Shown piece after piece: positions 35,001-44,699 of a DNA stretch of 64,000 nt; the first letter of the stretch is position 1; every line of letters begins with the position of its first letter. Source of the stretch: an uncultured Clostridia bacterium (GTDB lineage Bacteria; Bacillota; Clostridia; TANB77; CAG-508); assembly GCA_948502395.1 (NCBI GenBank), contig CAOPES010000001.1, positions 192,985-256,984 on the forward strand. Reading direction: 5' to 3'. A model generated the notes under the pieces. The model saw only the letters and a list, made by a program, of their open reading frames with translations, did no database searches and was not told where the DNA came from. The position numbers were made by a program, and so were the translations under genes.

Positions 35001-35835
35001 ATGAAACAGTTAGATAGAGAAGAGATTTATAATGGTCAAAGTTTTGAAGATATTAAACATGTTGATGAAAATGGAGTTGAATATTGGTATGCTAGAGAAT
35101 TGATGCCTATTTTACAATATTCAAATTGGCAGAATTTTGAAAAGATAATTCAAAAAGCTATTATTGCTTGTGAAAATAGCAGGATTAGTGTAATAGACCA
35201 TTTTACTGACGTCAATAAAATGGTTCAAATCGGTTCAGGAGCTTATAGAGAACAGAAAGATTATAAATTAACTCGTTATGCTTGCTACTTAATAGCACAA
35301 AATGGCGACTCAAGAAAAAAAGTAATTGCTCTTGCACAAACATATTTTGCTGTACAAACTAGAAAACAAGAAATTAGCGAAAAAGAATATAGTGAATTAA
35401 CAGAAGATGAAAAAAGATTTTATCAAAGAAACTTAACTAGAAAAGGTAATTATTCACTTAATCAAACAGCTAAAAATGCAGGAGTTAAGAATTTTGACAA
35501 ATTTCATAATGCTGGATATAAAGGATTATACAATGGAGAAACCGCTGATGATATTGCTAAAAGAAAAGGATTAAGATATAGAGAAGATATTTTAGACAAT
35601 ATGGGAAGCGAAGAACTTGCAGCAAATCTGTTTCGCATTACACAAACTGAATCAAGATTAAAAAGAGATAAAGTTGATACTGAAAAGAAAGCTTGTGATA
35701 CTCATAATAAAATTGGAAAAATAGTTAGAAAAGCAATTAAACAAGCAGGACGGAACTATGCCGGAAGAATTACCCACACCCAAAAAGAGTTTGAAACAAT
35801 TAGAAAAAGAAAATAAGAAAAGTTTGAATAGGTAA
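35001..35835 (+). CDS. dinD: DinD-family DNA-damage-inducible protein; +1 shift at CGG 35751
   Basis: The protein resembles DinD (YWYARELMPILQYSNWQNFE; IGSGAYREQKDYKLTRYACY; AQTYFAVQTRKQE). The zero frame stays open to 35816 after CGG 35751, but its last 21 residues look unrelated to the family. Skipping the C gives GGTMPEELPTPKKSLKQLEK and a stop at 35835, the known DinD C-terminus (GTMPE-LP-P--S---LE). So the shift is visible even though no stop forces it. DinD inhibits RecA-driven strand exchange. ATG follows AGGGGAGATG. Confidence 0.9.
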
Positions 35836-35873
35836 AAAAGAATAATATTGTACATAATGGAAACAATATACAC

Positions 35874-36842
35874 ATGAACAGATTAGAACTAATAAAAAAC
35901 TCCGAACTATTTCAAGGAGAAAAATATCTAAATAAAAATAAAAATTACTTTGAAGGTTGGTATTACAAAAACACAGCTCAAAATAAAGGAATTTCATTCA
36001 TACCAGGAATTAACATTGATGGCACAAAAAGCGAAGCATTCATACAAATAATTACTAATAATACATCATACTTCGTAAATTACAACATCAAAGAATTCAA
36101 ATTCAGCCATAAACCTTTCAACATACAAATAGGAGATAACACATTCTCAAAAGAAGGAATAAATATCAACATAGAAGACAAATCTCAAAATCTTAAAGTA
36201 CATGGAAATATAAAATACACCGATAATAAAAACATCAGTACTAATACTTTTGCTCCAAACATAATGGGACCATTTTCCTATATTCCATTTATGGAATGTA
36301 ACCATGCAATTATCAGCATGCAAAACACCAACAATGGACTTATTAAAATAAATAATGAAGAAATTTATTTTAACAATAACAGAAGTTATATTGAAAAAGA
36401 CTGGGGATGCTCATTTCCAAAATCTTATATTTGGTGTCAAGGTAATAATTTTCAAAAAACAAATGCCAGTTTTATGTTCTCAATAGCAGATATACCTTTT
36501 AAACTATTTTCATTTAAAGGTCTTATTTGTGTTTTACTTATTGAAAACACAGAATTTAAGTTTACAACATATAATAACGCTAAAATATTAGAATGTGACA
36601 TTAAAGAAGATATGTTCAACATAACATTCAAAAAAGATGTATATACTTTAAATATAAAATCAAAATATGACAAAGGACTTAAACTAGCAGCACCCGTTAA
36701 AGGAAAAATGACAAAAGATATTTTTGAAAGTATTGCTACCACAGTCACAGTAACTTTAAAAAAGGGAAAAGAAGTTATTTTGTGTGATACAAGTAATATG
36801 TGTGGATTAGAAATTGTCAAAAACTGTTTACAAAATATGTAA
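35874..36842 (+). CDS. Tocopherol-cyclase-like family protein
   Basis: The 322-residue protein carries YFEGWYYKNTAQNKGISFIP at the start, and later MGPFSYIPFMECNHAIISM and YIEKDWGCSFPKSYIWCQGN. These are typical of the bacterial tocopherol cyclase-like/lipocalin-type family. There is no signal peptide. The real substrate in this non-photosynthetic organism is unknown. It lies four bases before the P-loop gene. Confidence 0.75.
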   Translation: MNRLELIKNSELFQGEKYLNKNKNYFEGWYYKNTAQNKGISFIPGINIDGTKSEAFIQIITNNTSYFVNYNIKEFKFSHKPFNIQIGDNTFSKEGININIEDKSQNLKVHGNIKYTDNKNISTNTFAPNIMGPFSYIPFMECNHAIISMQNTNNGLIKINNEEIYFNNNRSYIEKDWGCSFPKSYIWCQGNNFQKTNASFMFSIADIPFKLFSFKGLICVLLIENTEFKFTTYNNAKILECDIKEDMFNITFKKDVYTLNIKSKYDKGLKLAAPVKGKMTKDIFESIATTVTVTLKKGKEVILCDTSNMCGLEIVKNCLQNM

Positions 36843-36845
36843 AAT

Positions 36846-37499
36846 ATGCTATTATCTATAAAGCCTACTCATTTTCTATTAAAAATAGGAGTGATAGAAA
36901 TTAATAGAGACATTTTAATAATAGGAGAACAACGCTGTGGCAAAAGTTCAGTAACAAACCAAATACTAAAGAAATACAATAATTATGAGTCAATAAGGGG
37001 AGATGCTCTAATCATACCCTTGCAATCAGCCATAAGTAGAAGAACAAAAGAAGGTAATAAAAATCGTATAGAAGATTTAGCACTTTTAAATTTATCTAGC
37101 GAAGAAATCGCAATTTATTTCAGAGATATTTATGAAGAACTTAAAATTGATTTAAAATCTTTGGGTAGATCTATAATAATTGATACATATTCTTTAACAG
37201 TAGAAGATGCTATCAAATATTTTAGCTCAGACTGTGATATTTATTGTCTGGGAATGCCAAATGAAACCACAAAAAATTTAAAACAAATGATAAAAATTAA
37301 TGATACAAAAAATGATTGGACGTATTATATAGGAGATATAATGCTTGATCTTGCATGCAATAGAATAATAAGAAATAGTAAAACGATGAAAGAGCAATGC
37401 GAAAGATATAATATTAAATTTTTTGATACGTCTGGAAATAGAGAAGAAAAAGTGGCAATGATTATAAAAGACATTGAGAAAAATACAATTAACAATTAA
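36846..37499 (+). CDS. P-loop ATP-binding protein
   Basis: The protein has a Walker A motif, IIGEQRCGKSSVTNQIL, and later SIIIDTYSLTVEDA, like small nucleotide or 2-phosphoglycerate kinases. The start is uncertain: ATG 36846 has no clear SD and lies outside the inverted repeat, whereas GTG 36891 coincides with TAGGAG. The gene body lies between two 18-bp inverted repeats. I cannot name the substrate. Confidence 0.65.
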   Translation: MLLSIKPTHFLLKIGVIEINRDILIIGEQRCGKSSVTNQILKKYNNYESIRGDALIIPLQSAISRRTKEGNKNRIEDLALLNLSSEEIAIYFRDIYEELKIDLKSLGRSIIIDTYSLTVEDAIKYFSSDCDIYCLGMPNETTKNLKQMIKINDTKNDWTYYIGDIMLDLACNRIIRNSKTMKEQCERYNIKFFDTSGNREEKVAMIIKDIEKNTINN

Positions 37500-37530
37500 T
37501 AAAATAAATATGATAGAAAATGAGTAGGCT
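36862..37530. repeat. 18-bp inverted repeats flanking the P-loop gene
   Basis: AGCCTACTCATTTTCTAT (36862-36879) is the exact reverse complement of 37513-37530. About 630 bp lie between. This could be an invertible segment or the relic of a small insertion. Confidence 0.7.
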
Positions 37531-37593
37531 AAAATATTATGAAATAATAAAGACCCTGAAAAATCAAATTTTAAAGGGCCTATAATATACATA

Positions 37594-38823
37594 TTATAAA
37601 ATTACAATTTTCTTAGTAAAATCCAAATTACTAAAAGGGCGAGACTGAAAGCCAAGAGAAAACACATCAGTAGCCCAAACATCCAAATCAAGCATAGAAG
37701 AAAGAGACTTATTGCGACAACTATCAGAAAAACGTTTAACAGAAGTAACAATATCAAGTTTAGGATTAGCCTTAGCAATTTCAGAAATCAAAAACTTACC
37801 ACGTTCATTAAATCCAAGAACTCTAACATAAGGGACAGTTTTTTTAGATAACTCCATATCCCTTTTAGAAATACCAAGCAAACTATAAACAAGAATTCTT
37901 TGAAGACGAGTAGAAGTATAACGCTTTGACTTAATACTATCTAAAAGCTCTACAAGAGTACTACAAGAATTAGCAGCATTTTTAATAGCAAACTCTAAAC
38001 CTTCTGAAACATCAGGAAGTTCGGCAATTTGACTAACTGACATTTTTCTTAAATTATAAATAATTTGTTTCTCAAAAACAGATAAATCTGGAATAATATT
38101 TCCTTGTTTAAAATTCTTAATCAAAACATCATAACTAGGCTCAGGGAGCAATTTTTTCAAAATATTGAAACCACCATTTTTTACAATATTTCTAATTGCG
38201 GTAGCACTAGCAATATTTCCAGAATAAAAATTATCATTATATCCAGCTTCAAATCTAGCAACAGAAATTGGTTGAATATTACTTTTATATTTTTTCAATG
38301 CCTTCAAATATTCTATACCCAAAATGTTATTTGGAGAAGAAAGGACATTTAAATATTTTTTATTATTTAAATAAAGTAGTAAAGCATTTTCGCGTGCCTT
38401 TGGGAATGACACACCTTTAGCTAATTCACTTGATAGAATGGTTTTAAATTGTTTTGGTTCAGTATGCAATACATTTGCAATATCAGATAAAATATCAATA
38501 TCAGAAGTCTCAGCACCAAAAGATACATAATCAACGACTTTTAAGGAATTCAATATTTTAATAGCACCATCTGCAAAATTTTCTGCACTAGAAGTAGCAT
38601 ATAAAACAGGAAGTTCTATAACTAAGTCAATTCCACATTTTAAAGCAGTTTCAGCTCTTGACCATTTATCAATTAAAGCAGTAGAGCCACGCTCAGTAAA
38701 ATTACCACTCATAATCGCCACAGTATAGTTTGCACTTGTAATTTTTTTTGATTGTTCTAAATGATATAAGTGACCATTATGAAATGGGTTATATTCACCA
38801 ATAATTCCCAAAACTTTACCCAT
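37594..38823 (-). CDS. tmcAL: tRNA(Met) cytidine acetate ligase
   Basis: ATG 38823 follows AAAGGA. The 409-residue protein has the nucleotidyltransferase motif GIIGEYNPFHNGHLYHL, then MSGNFTERGSTALIDKW and ELPVLYATSSAENFADGA, as in TmcAL (YlbM). It uses acetate and ATP to make N4-acetylcytidine at the wobble base of elongator tRNA-Met. An elongator-type tRNA-Met gene is 3 kb away. Length is normal. Confidence 0.92.
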   Translation of the reverse strand: MGKVLGIIGEYNPFHNGHLYHLEQSKKITSANYTVAIMSGNFTERGSTALIDKWSRAETALKCGIDLVIELPVLYATSSAENFADGAIKILNSLKVVDYVSFGAETSDIDILSDIANVLHTEPKQFKTILSSELAKGVSFPKARENALLLYLNNKKYLNVLSSPNNILGIEYLKALKKYKSNIQPISVARFEAGYNDNFYSGNIASATAIRNIVKNGGFNILKKLLPEPSYDVLIKNFKQGNIIPDLSVFEKQIIYNLRKMSVSQIAELPDVSEGLEFAIKNAANSCSTLVELLDSIKSKRYTSTRLQRILVYSLLGISKRDMELSKKTVPYVRVLGFNERGKFLISEIAKANPKLDIVTSVKRFSDSCRNKSLSSMLDLDVWATDVFSLGFQSRPFSNLDFTKKIVIL

Positions 38824-38979
38824 AATAAAAATCCTTTCTTGTATATTTTTGTTTTTATTGTTATAATAGTACCATAAAAAATGGAAAAAAACAAGAAGGA
38901 GCGAGGGTTGAATAATAACCAAAATATAGGAAATTATTCATTCTGATTTGTGCATTTAAGGAAAGGAATGATAGAAAAA

Positions 38980-39414
38980 ATGGAAAAAGTCGTTATTTAT
39001 ACTGACGGAGCTTGTTCTGGAAATCCAGGACCAGGTGGTTGGGGAGCTTTATTAATGTATAAAGGAAATAAAAAGGAAATTTCAGGAGGAAAAAAAGATA
39101 CAACAAATAATGTAATGGAGCTAACAGCTGTAATAGAAGGGTTAAAACTTTTGAAGTTCCCTTGCGAAGTTGATTTGTATAGTGATAGTGCATATGTTGT
39201 AAATGCATTTTTGCAAGGATGGATTTATAATTGGGTGAAAAATGATTGGAGAACTGCTGGAAAAGAACCTGTGAAGAATAAAGAGATTTGGCAAGAATTA
39301 TATGCTCTTACCAAAACACATAAAGTTAATTTTATAAAGGTAAAAGGTCATAGTGATAATGAGTTTAATAATAGATGTGATGAGCTTGCAAGAAACGCAA
39401 TAAAGCAATTATAA
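38980..39414 (+). CDS. rnhA: Ribonuclease HI
   Basis: The 144-residue protein has the catalytic residues in YTDGACSGNPGPGGWGA (Asp), NNVMELTAVIEGL (Glu), YSDSAYVV (Asp) and a late NRCDELARNA (Asp). ATG 38968 is possible; 38980 gives the conserved N-terminus. It removes RNA from RNA-DNA hybrids. Confidence 0.95.
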   Translation: MEKVVIYTDGACSGNPGPGGWGALLMYKGNKKEISGGKKDTTNNVMELTAVIEGLKLLKFPCEVDLYSDSAYVVNAFLQGWIYNWVKNDWRTAGKEPVKNKEIWQELYALTKTHKVNFIKVKGHSDNEFNNRCDELARNAIKQL

Positions 39415-39511
39415 AAATATTACAATTATGTGACATAGCCAAAAAACATTGAAATATTTTGTCGTTTCTAATATAATAAAATTGTATGAAAATGTATTAA
39501 GGAGAAAAAAT

Positions 39512-40306
39512 ATGGAAACATTTGCAGATTATATCTTATCAGAAGAAGACTTAGCATCAAAAATGGAAATAGTATACTATTTAGCCAAAAAAAGAAAAAT
39601 ATTTTTTGACAAATCAGTCATATTCAAAACCGAAATAGCAAGAATGTTCTTAAACTATTCAAAAATAGAAGTAGACAAAAACCTAGTATTAACGGCAACA
39701 CTTTTATGCAACTGTAAAAAAGTAGACAACGCACAAGATATAGAAACAATACATTCATATGCAAAAAGGGGAGCAGAACAATTAGAAGAATTCGGATTTG
39801 GAAAGAAATTTTGCAAAATGTGTGAAGAAGTAAACAGATACAGCAACAGCAATCCAAGAGAAAGAGAAAGTGACATATTAGAATTAGTAGACCAATTTGG
39901 TGGAATGTTATTAGATAGACCAGAAAGAATAGGATTTAAGCCAGATGAGGCGTTAGTGCTATTAGAACATAGAAATTTAAAAGACAAATATAACAGATAC
40001 CTAGATACATTTATGCAATTTGTCGGATTTCTTGAAAAAATAACTGTTGGGGAAGAAGTTGAAACCACAGTAATTAGACGATTAGTAAAAACATACTATG
40101 AAGCTGGAGATGTACCTAATTTTATAAAAGAAGTTGTATACAATTATGGACCAAAAGTGGATAAATTAATGGAAAAAGAGCTAGAACACCTATCAAAAGA
40201 GATGTTTTGCAGTATAGATAATCCAAATAGACCATTATTTAGTGAAGAAACAGCACACAAAATAATGTGTCACATAGAAGAAAAAACAGTAGAAGCGAAA
40301 GGATAA
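39512..40306 (+). CDS. HD-like helical protein of unknown function
   Basis: ATG 39512 follows AAGGAG. The 264-residue protein has a helical domain around TATLLCNCKKVDNAQDIETI, then HSYAKRGAEQLEEFGFGKKF, where an HD domain would place metal ligands, but most are missing. A degenerate HD domain is likely. It ends 8 bases before the EndoQ-like gene, so it may be coupled to it. Confidence 0.6.
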   Translation: METFADYILSEEDLASKMEIVYYLAKKRKIFFDKSVIFKTEIARMFLNYSKIEVDKNLVLTATLLCNCKKVDNAQDIETIHSYAKRGAEQLEEFGFGKKFCKMCEEVNRYSNSNPRERESDILELVDQFGGMLLDRPERIGFKPDEALVLLEHRNLKDKYNRYLDTFMQFVGFLEKITVGEEVETTVIRRLVKTYYEAGDVPNFIKEVVYNYGPKVDKLMEKELEHLSKEMFCSIDNPNRPLFSEETAHKIMCHIEEKTVEAKG

Positions 40307-40313
40307 TAAAACA

Positions 40314-41513
40314 ATGTATGAAATATTTGCAGATTTGCATGTACACATAGGAAGAAGCGAAAAAGGAAAGCCAATAAAGATAACAGCAGCAAGGTCACTT
40401 AATTTTGCAAACATAGCAAGAGAATGTGCTGAAAAGAAAGGGATAAATGTAGTAGGAATAATAGACTGTGCATCACCATATGTAATAGAAGATATAGAAA
40501 ACTTTCTAAAAACAGGTGAAGCATATGAACTAGAAGACGGTGGAATTATTTATCAAGACAAAGTATGCATACTTTTAGGAAGTGAAGTAGAAACGTCAGA
40601 AAAAGGTAGAAACGGAAAATGTGGAAGTGCCCACAATATATGTTTCTTCCCACATTTAAGTGATATAAAGGCATTTTCAAATGAATTAAGCCACCACTTA
40701 AAAAATATAACATTAAGTACTCAAAGGACAGATTTATCAGGATATGATTTAATAGACATAGTAGAAAAATACAATGGAATACTAATTCCAGCACATGTAT
40801 TCACGCCACATAAAAGCTACTATGGAAATTGTACAGACAGACTATCAAATATATTTAAAGAAAAATTTGATAAAATCTTTGCAATAGAATTAGGGCTAAG
40901 TTCAGATACATATTTGGCAGATACGATTTCTGAATTAGAAACAAGAACGTTTTTAACAAATTCAGATGCACACTCATTGCCAAAAATAGCAAGAGAATAC
41001 AACAAAATGGAAATCGAAGACATATCATTTAAAGAAATAGTCAAAGCTTTAAAAAATGAAGACGGAAGAAGAATAGTTGCAAATTATGGACTAGACCCAA
41101 AACTTGGGAAATATCATAGAACATATTGCGATGACTGTGAAAAAGCAATAGAAACAAAAGAACCAGTAGAAACTTGCCCAATGTGTGGTGGAAAAAACGT
41201 TACATTTGGAGTTTTTGACAGAATAGAATTGATAAAAGATAAAAAAGAAACAAAAAGCCCTGAAAAAAGGCCACCATATATATATCAAGTGCCACTTGGA
41301 TTTATACCAGGTGTAGGAGGAAAAACAATAAATAAATTGTTAGATGCATTTGAAACTGAAATGAACATATTACACAAATTATCAAAAGATGATATAGAAA
41401 TGGTAGTAGGAGAAAAGGTAGCAAATAATATAGAAAACGCAAGAAATGGAAGCTGTAAAGTAGAAGTTGGCGGTGGCGGAAATTATGGAAAGATTTCTGT
41501 AAAACCTAAATAA
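40314..41513 (+). CDS. EndoQ-like PHP-domain endonuclease
   Basis: The 399-residue protein starts with a PHP metal motif (FADLHVHIGRSEKGKPIKIT) and has further ligands in LGSEVET, PAHVFTPHKSYYGN and TNSDAHSLPK. A zinc-ribbon (CDDC, CPMCGGKNVTFG) and a C-terminal helix-hairpin-helix (IPGVGGKTINKLLDAF) follow. The arrangement matches TIGR00375/EndoQ, which nicks DNA at deaminated bases. The start lacks a strong SD and is probably coupled to the previous gene. Confidence 0.87.
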   Translation: MYEIFADLHVHIGRSEKGKPIKITAARSLNFANIARECAEKKGINVVGIIDCASPYVIEDIENFLKTGEAYELEDGGIIYQDKVCILLGSEVETSEKGRNGKCGSAHNICFFPHLSDIKAFSNELSHHLKNITLSTQRTDLSGYDLIDIVEKYNGILIPAHVFTPHKSYYGNCTDRLSNIFKEKFDKIFAIELGLSSDTYLADTISELETRTFLTNSDAHSLPKIAREYNKMEIEDISFKEIVKALKNEDGRRIVANYGLDPKLGKYHRTYCDDCEKAIETKEPVETCPMCGGKNVTFGVFDRIELIKDKKETKSPEKRPPYIYQVPLGFIPGVGGKTINKLLDAFETEMNILHKLSKDDIEMVVGEKVANNIENARNGSCKVEVGGGGNYGKISVKPK

Positions 41514-41573
41514 AAAGTTCTAAAAATTTCTTTATCGAATACACATTATGTATAAACGATAAGGAGATTTTTT

Positions 41574-42210
41574 ATGAGAGACAAAGGAATAAAAATCAAA
41601 GATACAATAAAACAGCATATATTAAATAACAAAAAAGAATATTGCTTAGTTGCAATGCTATTTGTAATAGGAATATTTTTAGGAGTGTTATTTGTAAATA
41701 ATATACAAGAAACTCAAAAAGCTGAAATACAATCATATTTCAGCAACTTTATAAACAAGATGAAAGAAACTGAAAAGTTAGAAATGCAAACTTTATTAAA
41801 TACAAGTATTTTTCAAAATCTCATCGTAGCAGTCATAATTTGGTTCTTTGGAACAACTGTAATACGGTATTCCAGTAGTATTCGGAATTGTGATGTATAG
41901 GGGATTTTGCCTAGGGTATACAATATCTGCATGTGTTACTATTATGGGAACTGGCAAAGGAATTGCATTTGTATTGAGTAGTATGTTATTACAAAATTTA
42001 ATATTTATACCAGCAATATTAGCTTTGGCCGTAAGTGGATTTAAATTATATAAATCAATAGTAAAAGACAATAGAAAAGAAAATGTCAAATTGGAAATAT
42101 TGCGACATACTATATTTTCACTAGTAATGTTAGGCGTTTTAATAGTGTCATCATTGGTTGAAATACTAATTTCGACAAACTTATTAAAACTTTTTGCAAA
42201 ATATTTTTAA
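41574..42210 (+). CDS. spoIIM: Stage II sporulation protein M; +1 shift at CGG 41865
   Basis: ATG 41574 follows AAGGAG. The zero frame reads to CGG 41865 and would stop at 41900. Skipping the C gives GGT ATT CCA GTA GTA: GIPVVFGIVMYRGFCLGYTI and on to 42210. This continues the SpoIIM family pattern (G-P...Y-G---G). The combined product has about 211 residues and five membrane segments. SpoIIM forms the DMP peptidoglycan-degrading complex with SpoIID and SpoIIP during engulfment. The gene precedes xerD. Confidence 0.93.
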
Positions 42211-42305
42211 AAAAATCGAAAAATGTATTTACAATTTGCAAATTCTTTGATATAACATATGTAGTTTATGTAAATAAATTATTTTGAATATAGAGGTAGA
42301 TAAAA

Positions 42306-43187
42306 ATGGAAAGACGATTAAAATATTTTTTTGAATTTTTAGAGAACGAAAAGAAGTTATCAGAAAACACATTACAGTCTTATAAAAGAGACTTAAAACA
42401 ATTTAGAATGTACTTAGAAGCTTGTGGAATTCAATACCACAAAGTAACAGAAGAAGACATCAAAGAATACATCAAAGAACTTGATGAAGAAGGGAAAAAA
42501 GCATCAAGTATATCTAGATGTATAGCATCAATAAGATCATTCTATCAATATGCATTAAAACACAAGAAAGTAAAAGTAGACCCAACAGCAAATATCAAAT
42601 CACCAAAAATAGAAAAAAGAACACCAAGTGTTTTAACAGCAAAAGAAGTAGAACTTTTATTAAACCAACCAAAAGACGTGGACCTTAAAGGAACACGTGA
42701 TAAAGCAATGCTAGAATTCGCATATGCAACAGGAATGAGAGTAACAGAAATAATCTCATTAAATATCGAAGACGTAAACTTAGAAGAAGGATATGTTGTT
42801 TGCAAAACAGGAAGCAAACAAAGAAATATACCATTAGGACAAATGTCATTAAAAGCATTAAAAGAATACATAGAAGAAGCAAGAGATGTATTAATTAAAG
42901 ATGAAAGCGAACAAGCACTATTTGTAAATATCAATGGAACAAGATTGACAAGACAAGGTTTCTGGAAAATAATTAAATATTATAAAGAACAAGCTCACAT
43001 AACAAAGGATATAACTCCACACGTTTTAAGACATTCATTTGCAACACATTTGTTACAAAATGGAGCTGATTTGAAAGCAATCCAAACAATGTTAGGTCAT
43101 TCAGATATATCTTCAACACAAATATATATGCAATTTCAAGATGAAGGTTTAAAAGATGTATATAGAAAAGCTCATCCAAGAGCATAA
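42306..43187 (+). CDS. xerD: Tyrosine recombinase XerD
   Basis: The 293-residue protein has a SAM-like N-terminal domain (FFEFLENEKKLSENTLQSYK) and catalytic residues R (ATGMRVTEI), HVLRHSFATHLL, LGHSDISSTQIYMQF (Tyr). Its length and motif spacing match XerC/XerD and not a phage integrase. It sits after spoIIM, the usual clostridial order. Confidence 0.93.
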   Translation: MERRLKYFFEFLENEKKLSENTLQSYKRDLKQFRMYLEACGIQYHKVTEEDIKEYIKELDEEGKKASSISRCIASIRSFYQYALKHKKVKVDPTANIKSPKIEKRTPSVLTAKEVELLLNQPKDVDLKGTRDKAMLEFAYATGMRVTEIISLNIEDVNLEEGYVVCKTGSKQRNIPLGQMSLKALKEYIEEARDVLIKDESEQALFVNINGTRLTRQGFWKIIKYYKEQAHITKDITPHVLRHSFATHLLQNGADLKAIQTMLGHSDISSTQIYMQFQDEGLKDVYRKAHPRA

Positions 43188-43197
43188 ATAAAATATT

Positions 43198-43226
43198 GCC
43201 AAGAGGGACGGTCCTTTTTGGCAATT
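43198..43226. repeat. GGGACGGTCC palindromic repeat
   Basis: TTGCCAAGAGGGACGG and its partner TCCTTTTTGGCAA form one hairpin unit that overlaps the left end of the 69-bp inverted repeat. Confidence 0.8.
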
Positions 43227-43644
43227 TGCTGGTTTTCTGCCTTGGGTATATATGTGTTAATTTTGATATTGCTTGCTTGAATGAAGTGAAATTTAGAATT
43301 TGTAAGTTTATATAAAAAGTAATGTTCATGGGCAAATTCTTATTTTTATTTTTCATAAATTCTTTGGTTCCTTACATAAGAAAAGAAATTCTAAAACTTT
43401 TTTATGGCTCCCTTTCACAGCAAGTGTGAACTATTTCCATAAAAAAGTTAAAGAATTTCTATTTTTTATTTCAGTCACATTCATCATTTATTCAAAATAT
43501 AAAATAAGAATTTGAGCCTGAGTGAAAACCCCTTTTAGATAAACATACAAATTATTATTGAACGTAATGAACAAAAGCAATATCAAAATTAACACATATA
43601 TACCCAAGGCAGAAAACCAGCAAATTGCCAAAAAGGACCGTCCC
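43205..43644. mobile_element. MITE-like element with 69-bp perfect terminal inverted repeats
   Basis: 43205-43273 and 43576-43644 are exact reverse complements, beginning GGGACGGTCCTTTTTGGCAA and including CTGCCTTGGGTATATATG. About 300 bp lie between and include a complex hairpin structure. There is no transposase frame. This whole intergenic region (43188-43686) has no supported gene. Confidence 0.85.
43333..43514 (-). ncRNA. Structured RNA-like element, copy 1
   Basis: Read on the minus strand, the ends pair (AAATTCTTATTTTAT with its complement). An inner stem AGAAATTCT/AGAATTTCT leads to AACTTTTTTAT/ATAAAAAAGTT, then GGAAATAG, a TTCACA/TGTGAA hairpin, then AGGGAGCC. A second copy at 52258-52441 has the same unpaired motifs and different but still complementary stems. 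Confidence 0.7.
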
Positions 43645-43687
43645 CAGTGGCAAAAAATTGCCAAAAAGGTCCGTCCCCAATGGCAAT
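43622..43687. repeat. GGGACGGTCC palindromic repeat, two units
   Basis: Two units AAATTGCCAAAAAGG(A/T)CCGTCCCCA(G/A)TGGCAA in tandem. It ends next to the stop of the minus-strand glycosyltransferase gene. Confidence 0.85.
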
Positions 43688-44676
43688 TATCTCTTACCCA
43701 ATAATTTCAATATAAATAGCCTAATATGAAAAGCAATTTTAGCAAAAAACGGCATATTTAAAATCACAAAATTTTCTACAAAATAAAGCAAAGTTTCAGT
43801 CTTATACAAATTATAAAATACAGACCACCCTTTAAAATTAAAATGTTTTTTAGTTTGTAGCATTTTAAAATAATCAAAAGCTTTCTTATTCAAAATTTGC
43901 AAGTACTCAGGGAAGACATCAGGATTTTGGACATAAGTCTCAAAAACTCCTAACTTCACATCAATAAACAAATTACGTACTTGTTCTAATTTTTTAAATT
44001 TATGAGATATTTTATCAGTTCCAACCTGATTATTTCCATGTTGTCTATATTTTATATAAGGTGTTTCAAGATAACCAACCTTACCATTTAAAGAGACAAC
44101 TAATCCAAGCCAATAATCGTGAATTACATATTTAGAATTAGTAGGAAGTGGTAAAATCTTATCAAGAAATTTCTTTTTTGACAAAATAGTACAGCCAGTC
44201 ATGCAGTTGTATAAATATTGAAGTTTATCAGTATTTAATTCTCTTTTTATTTTCCTATCTAAAAGCATAAGTTTTGAGAAGGAAGGATATAAAGTTTTTA
44301 AATTTTCATCTACAACTTCTAAATCCCCAAAAACTAAATCAAGTTTTTCACTTTGCAATTTTTCTACTGATTTTTCTATTTTTTCAGGTAACCAAAAGTC
44401 GTCTTGGTCAGCAAACATATATAGTTCACTTATTACTTGATTTAGTAAAAATTCAAAGTTTTTAACATATCCTTGGTTATTTTCTTGATAGAATACTGTT
44501 ATTTTTTCATTTTCTTCATATTCTTTTAAAATATTTCTTGTTCCGTCTGTTGAGCAATCATCGGAGATTATTAAATGAATATTTTGATAGGTTTGGTTTA
44601 ATATACTATCAATTTGTTCTTTTAAATATTTTTCTCCATTATATGTTGCCATTAAAACATCTACTTTTTCGTTCAT
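43687..44676 (-). CDS. Family 2 glycosyltransferase
   Basis: The 329-residue protein opens KVDVLMATYNGEKYLKEQID with a GT-A fold; catalytic motifs are SDDCSTDGT, MFADQDDFW (DXD-like) and HDYWLGLVVSLN. Two hydrophobic segments near the C-terminus suggest membrane association. It probably acts in rhamnosyl or other surface polysaccharide synthesis with the two EpsE/F-like genes upstream on the same strand. Confidence 0.88.
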   Translation of the reverse strand: MNEKVDVLMATYNGEKYLKEQIDSILNQTYQNIHLIISDDCSTDGTRNILKEYEENEKITVFYQENNQGYVKNFEFLLNQVISELYMFADQDDFWLPEKIEKSVEKLQSEKLDLVFGDLEVVDENLKTLYPSFSKLMLLDRKIKRELNTDKLQYLYNCMTGCTILSKKKFLDKILPLPTNSKYVIHDYWLGLVVSLNGKVGYLETPYIKYRQHGNNQVGTDKISHKFKKLEQVRNLFIDVKLGVFETYVQNPDVFPEYLQILNKKAFDYFKMLQTKKHFNFKGWSVFYNLYKTETLLYFVENFVILNMPFFAKIAFHIRLFILKLLGKR

Positions 44677-44699
44677 AATTTTCGTCCTTTTTATTAATT

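Noticed and set aside
42306..43187. XerD as the integrase of the prophage
   Set aside because: It is 27 kb from the prophage, follows spoIIM as in other Clostridia, and has XerD length and motifs.
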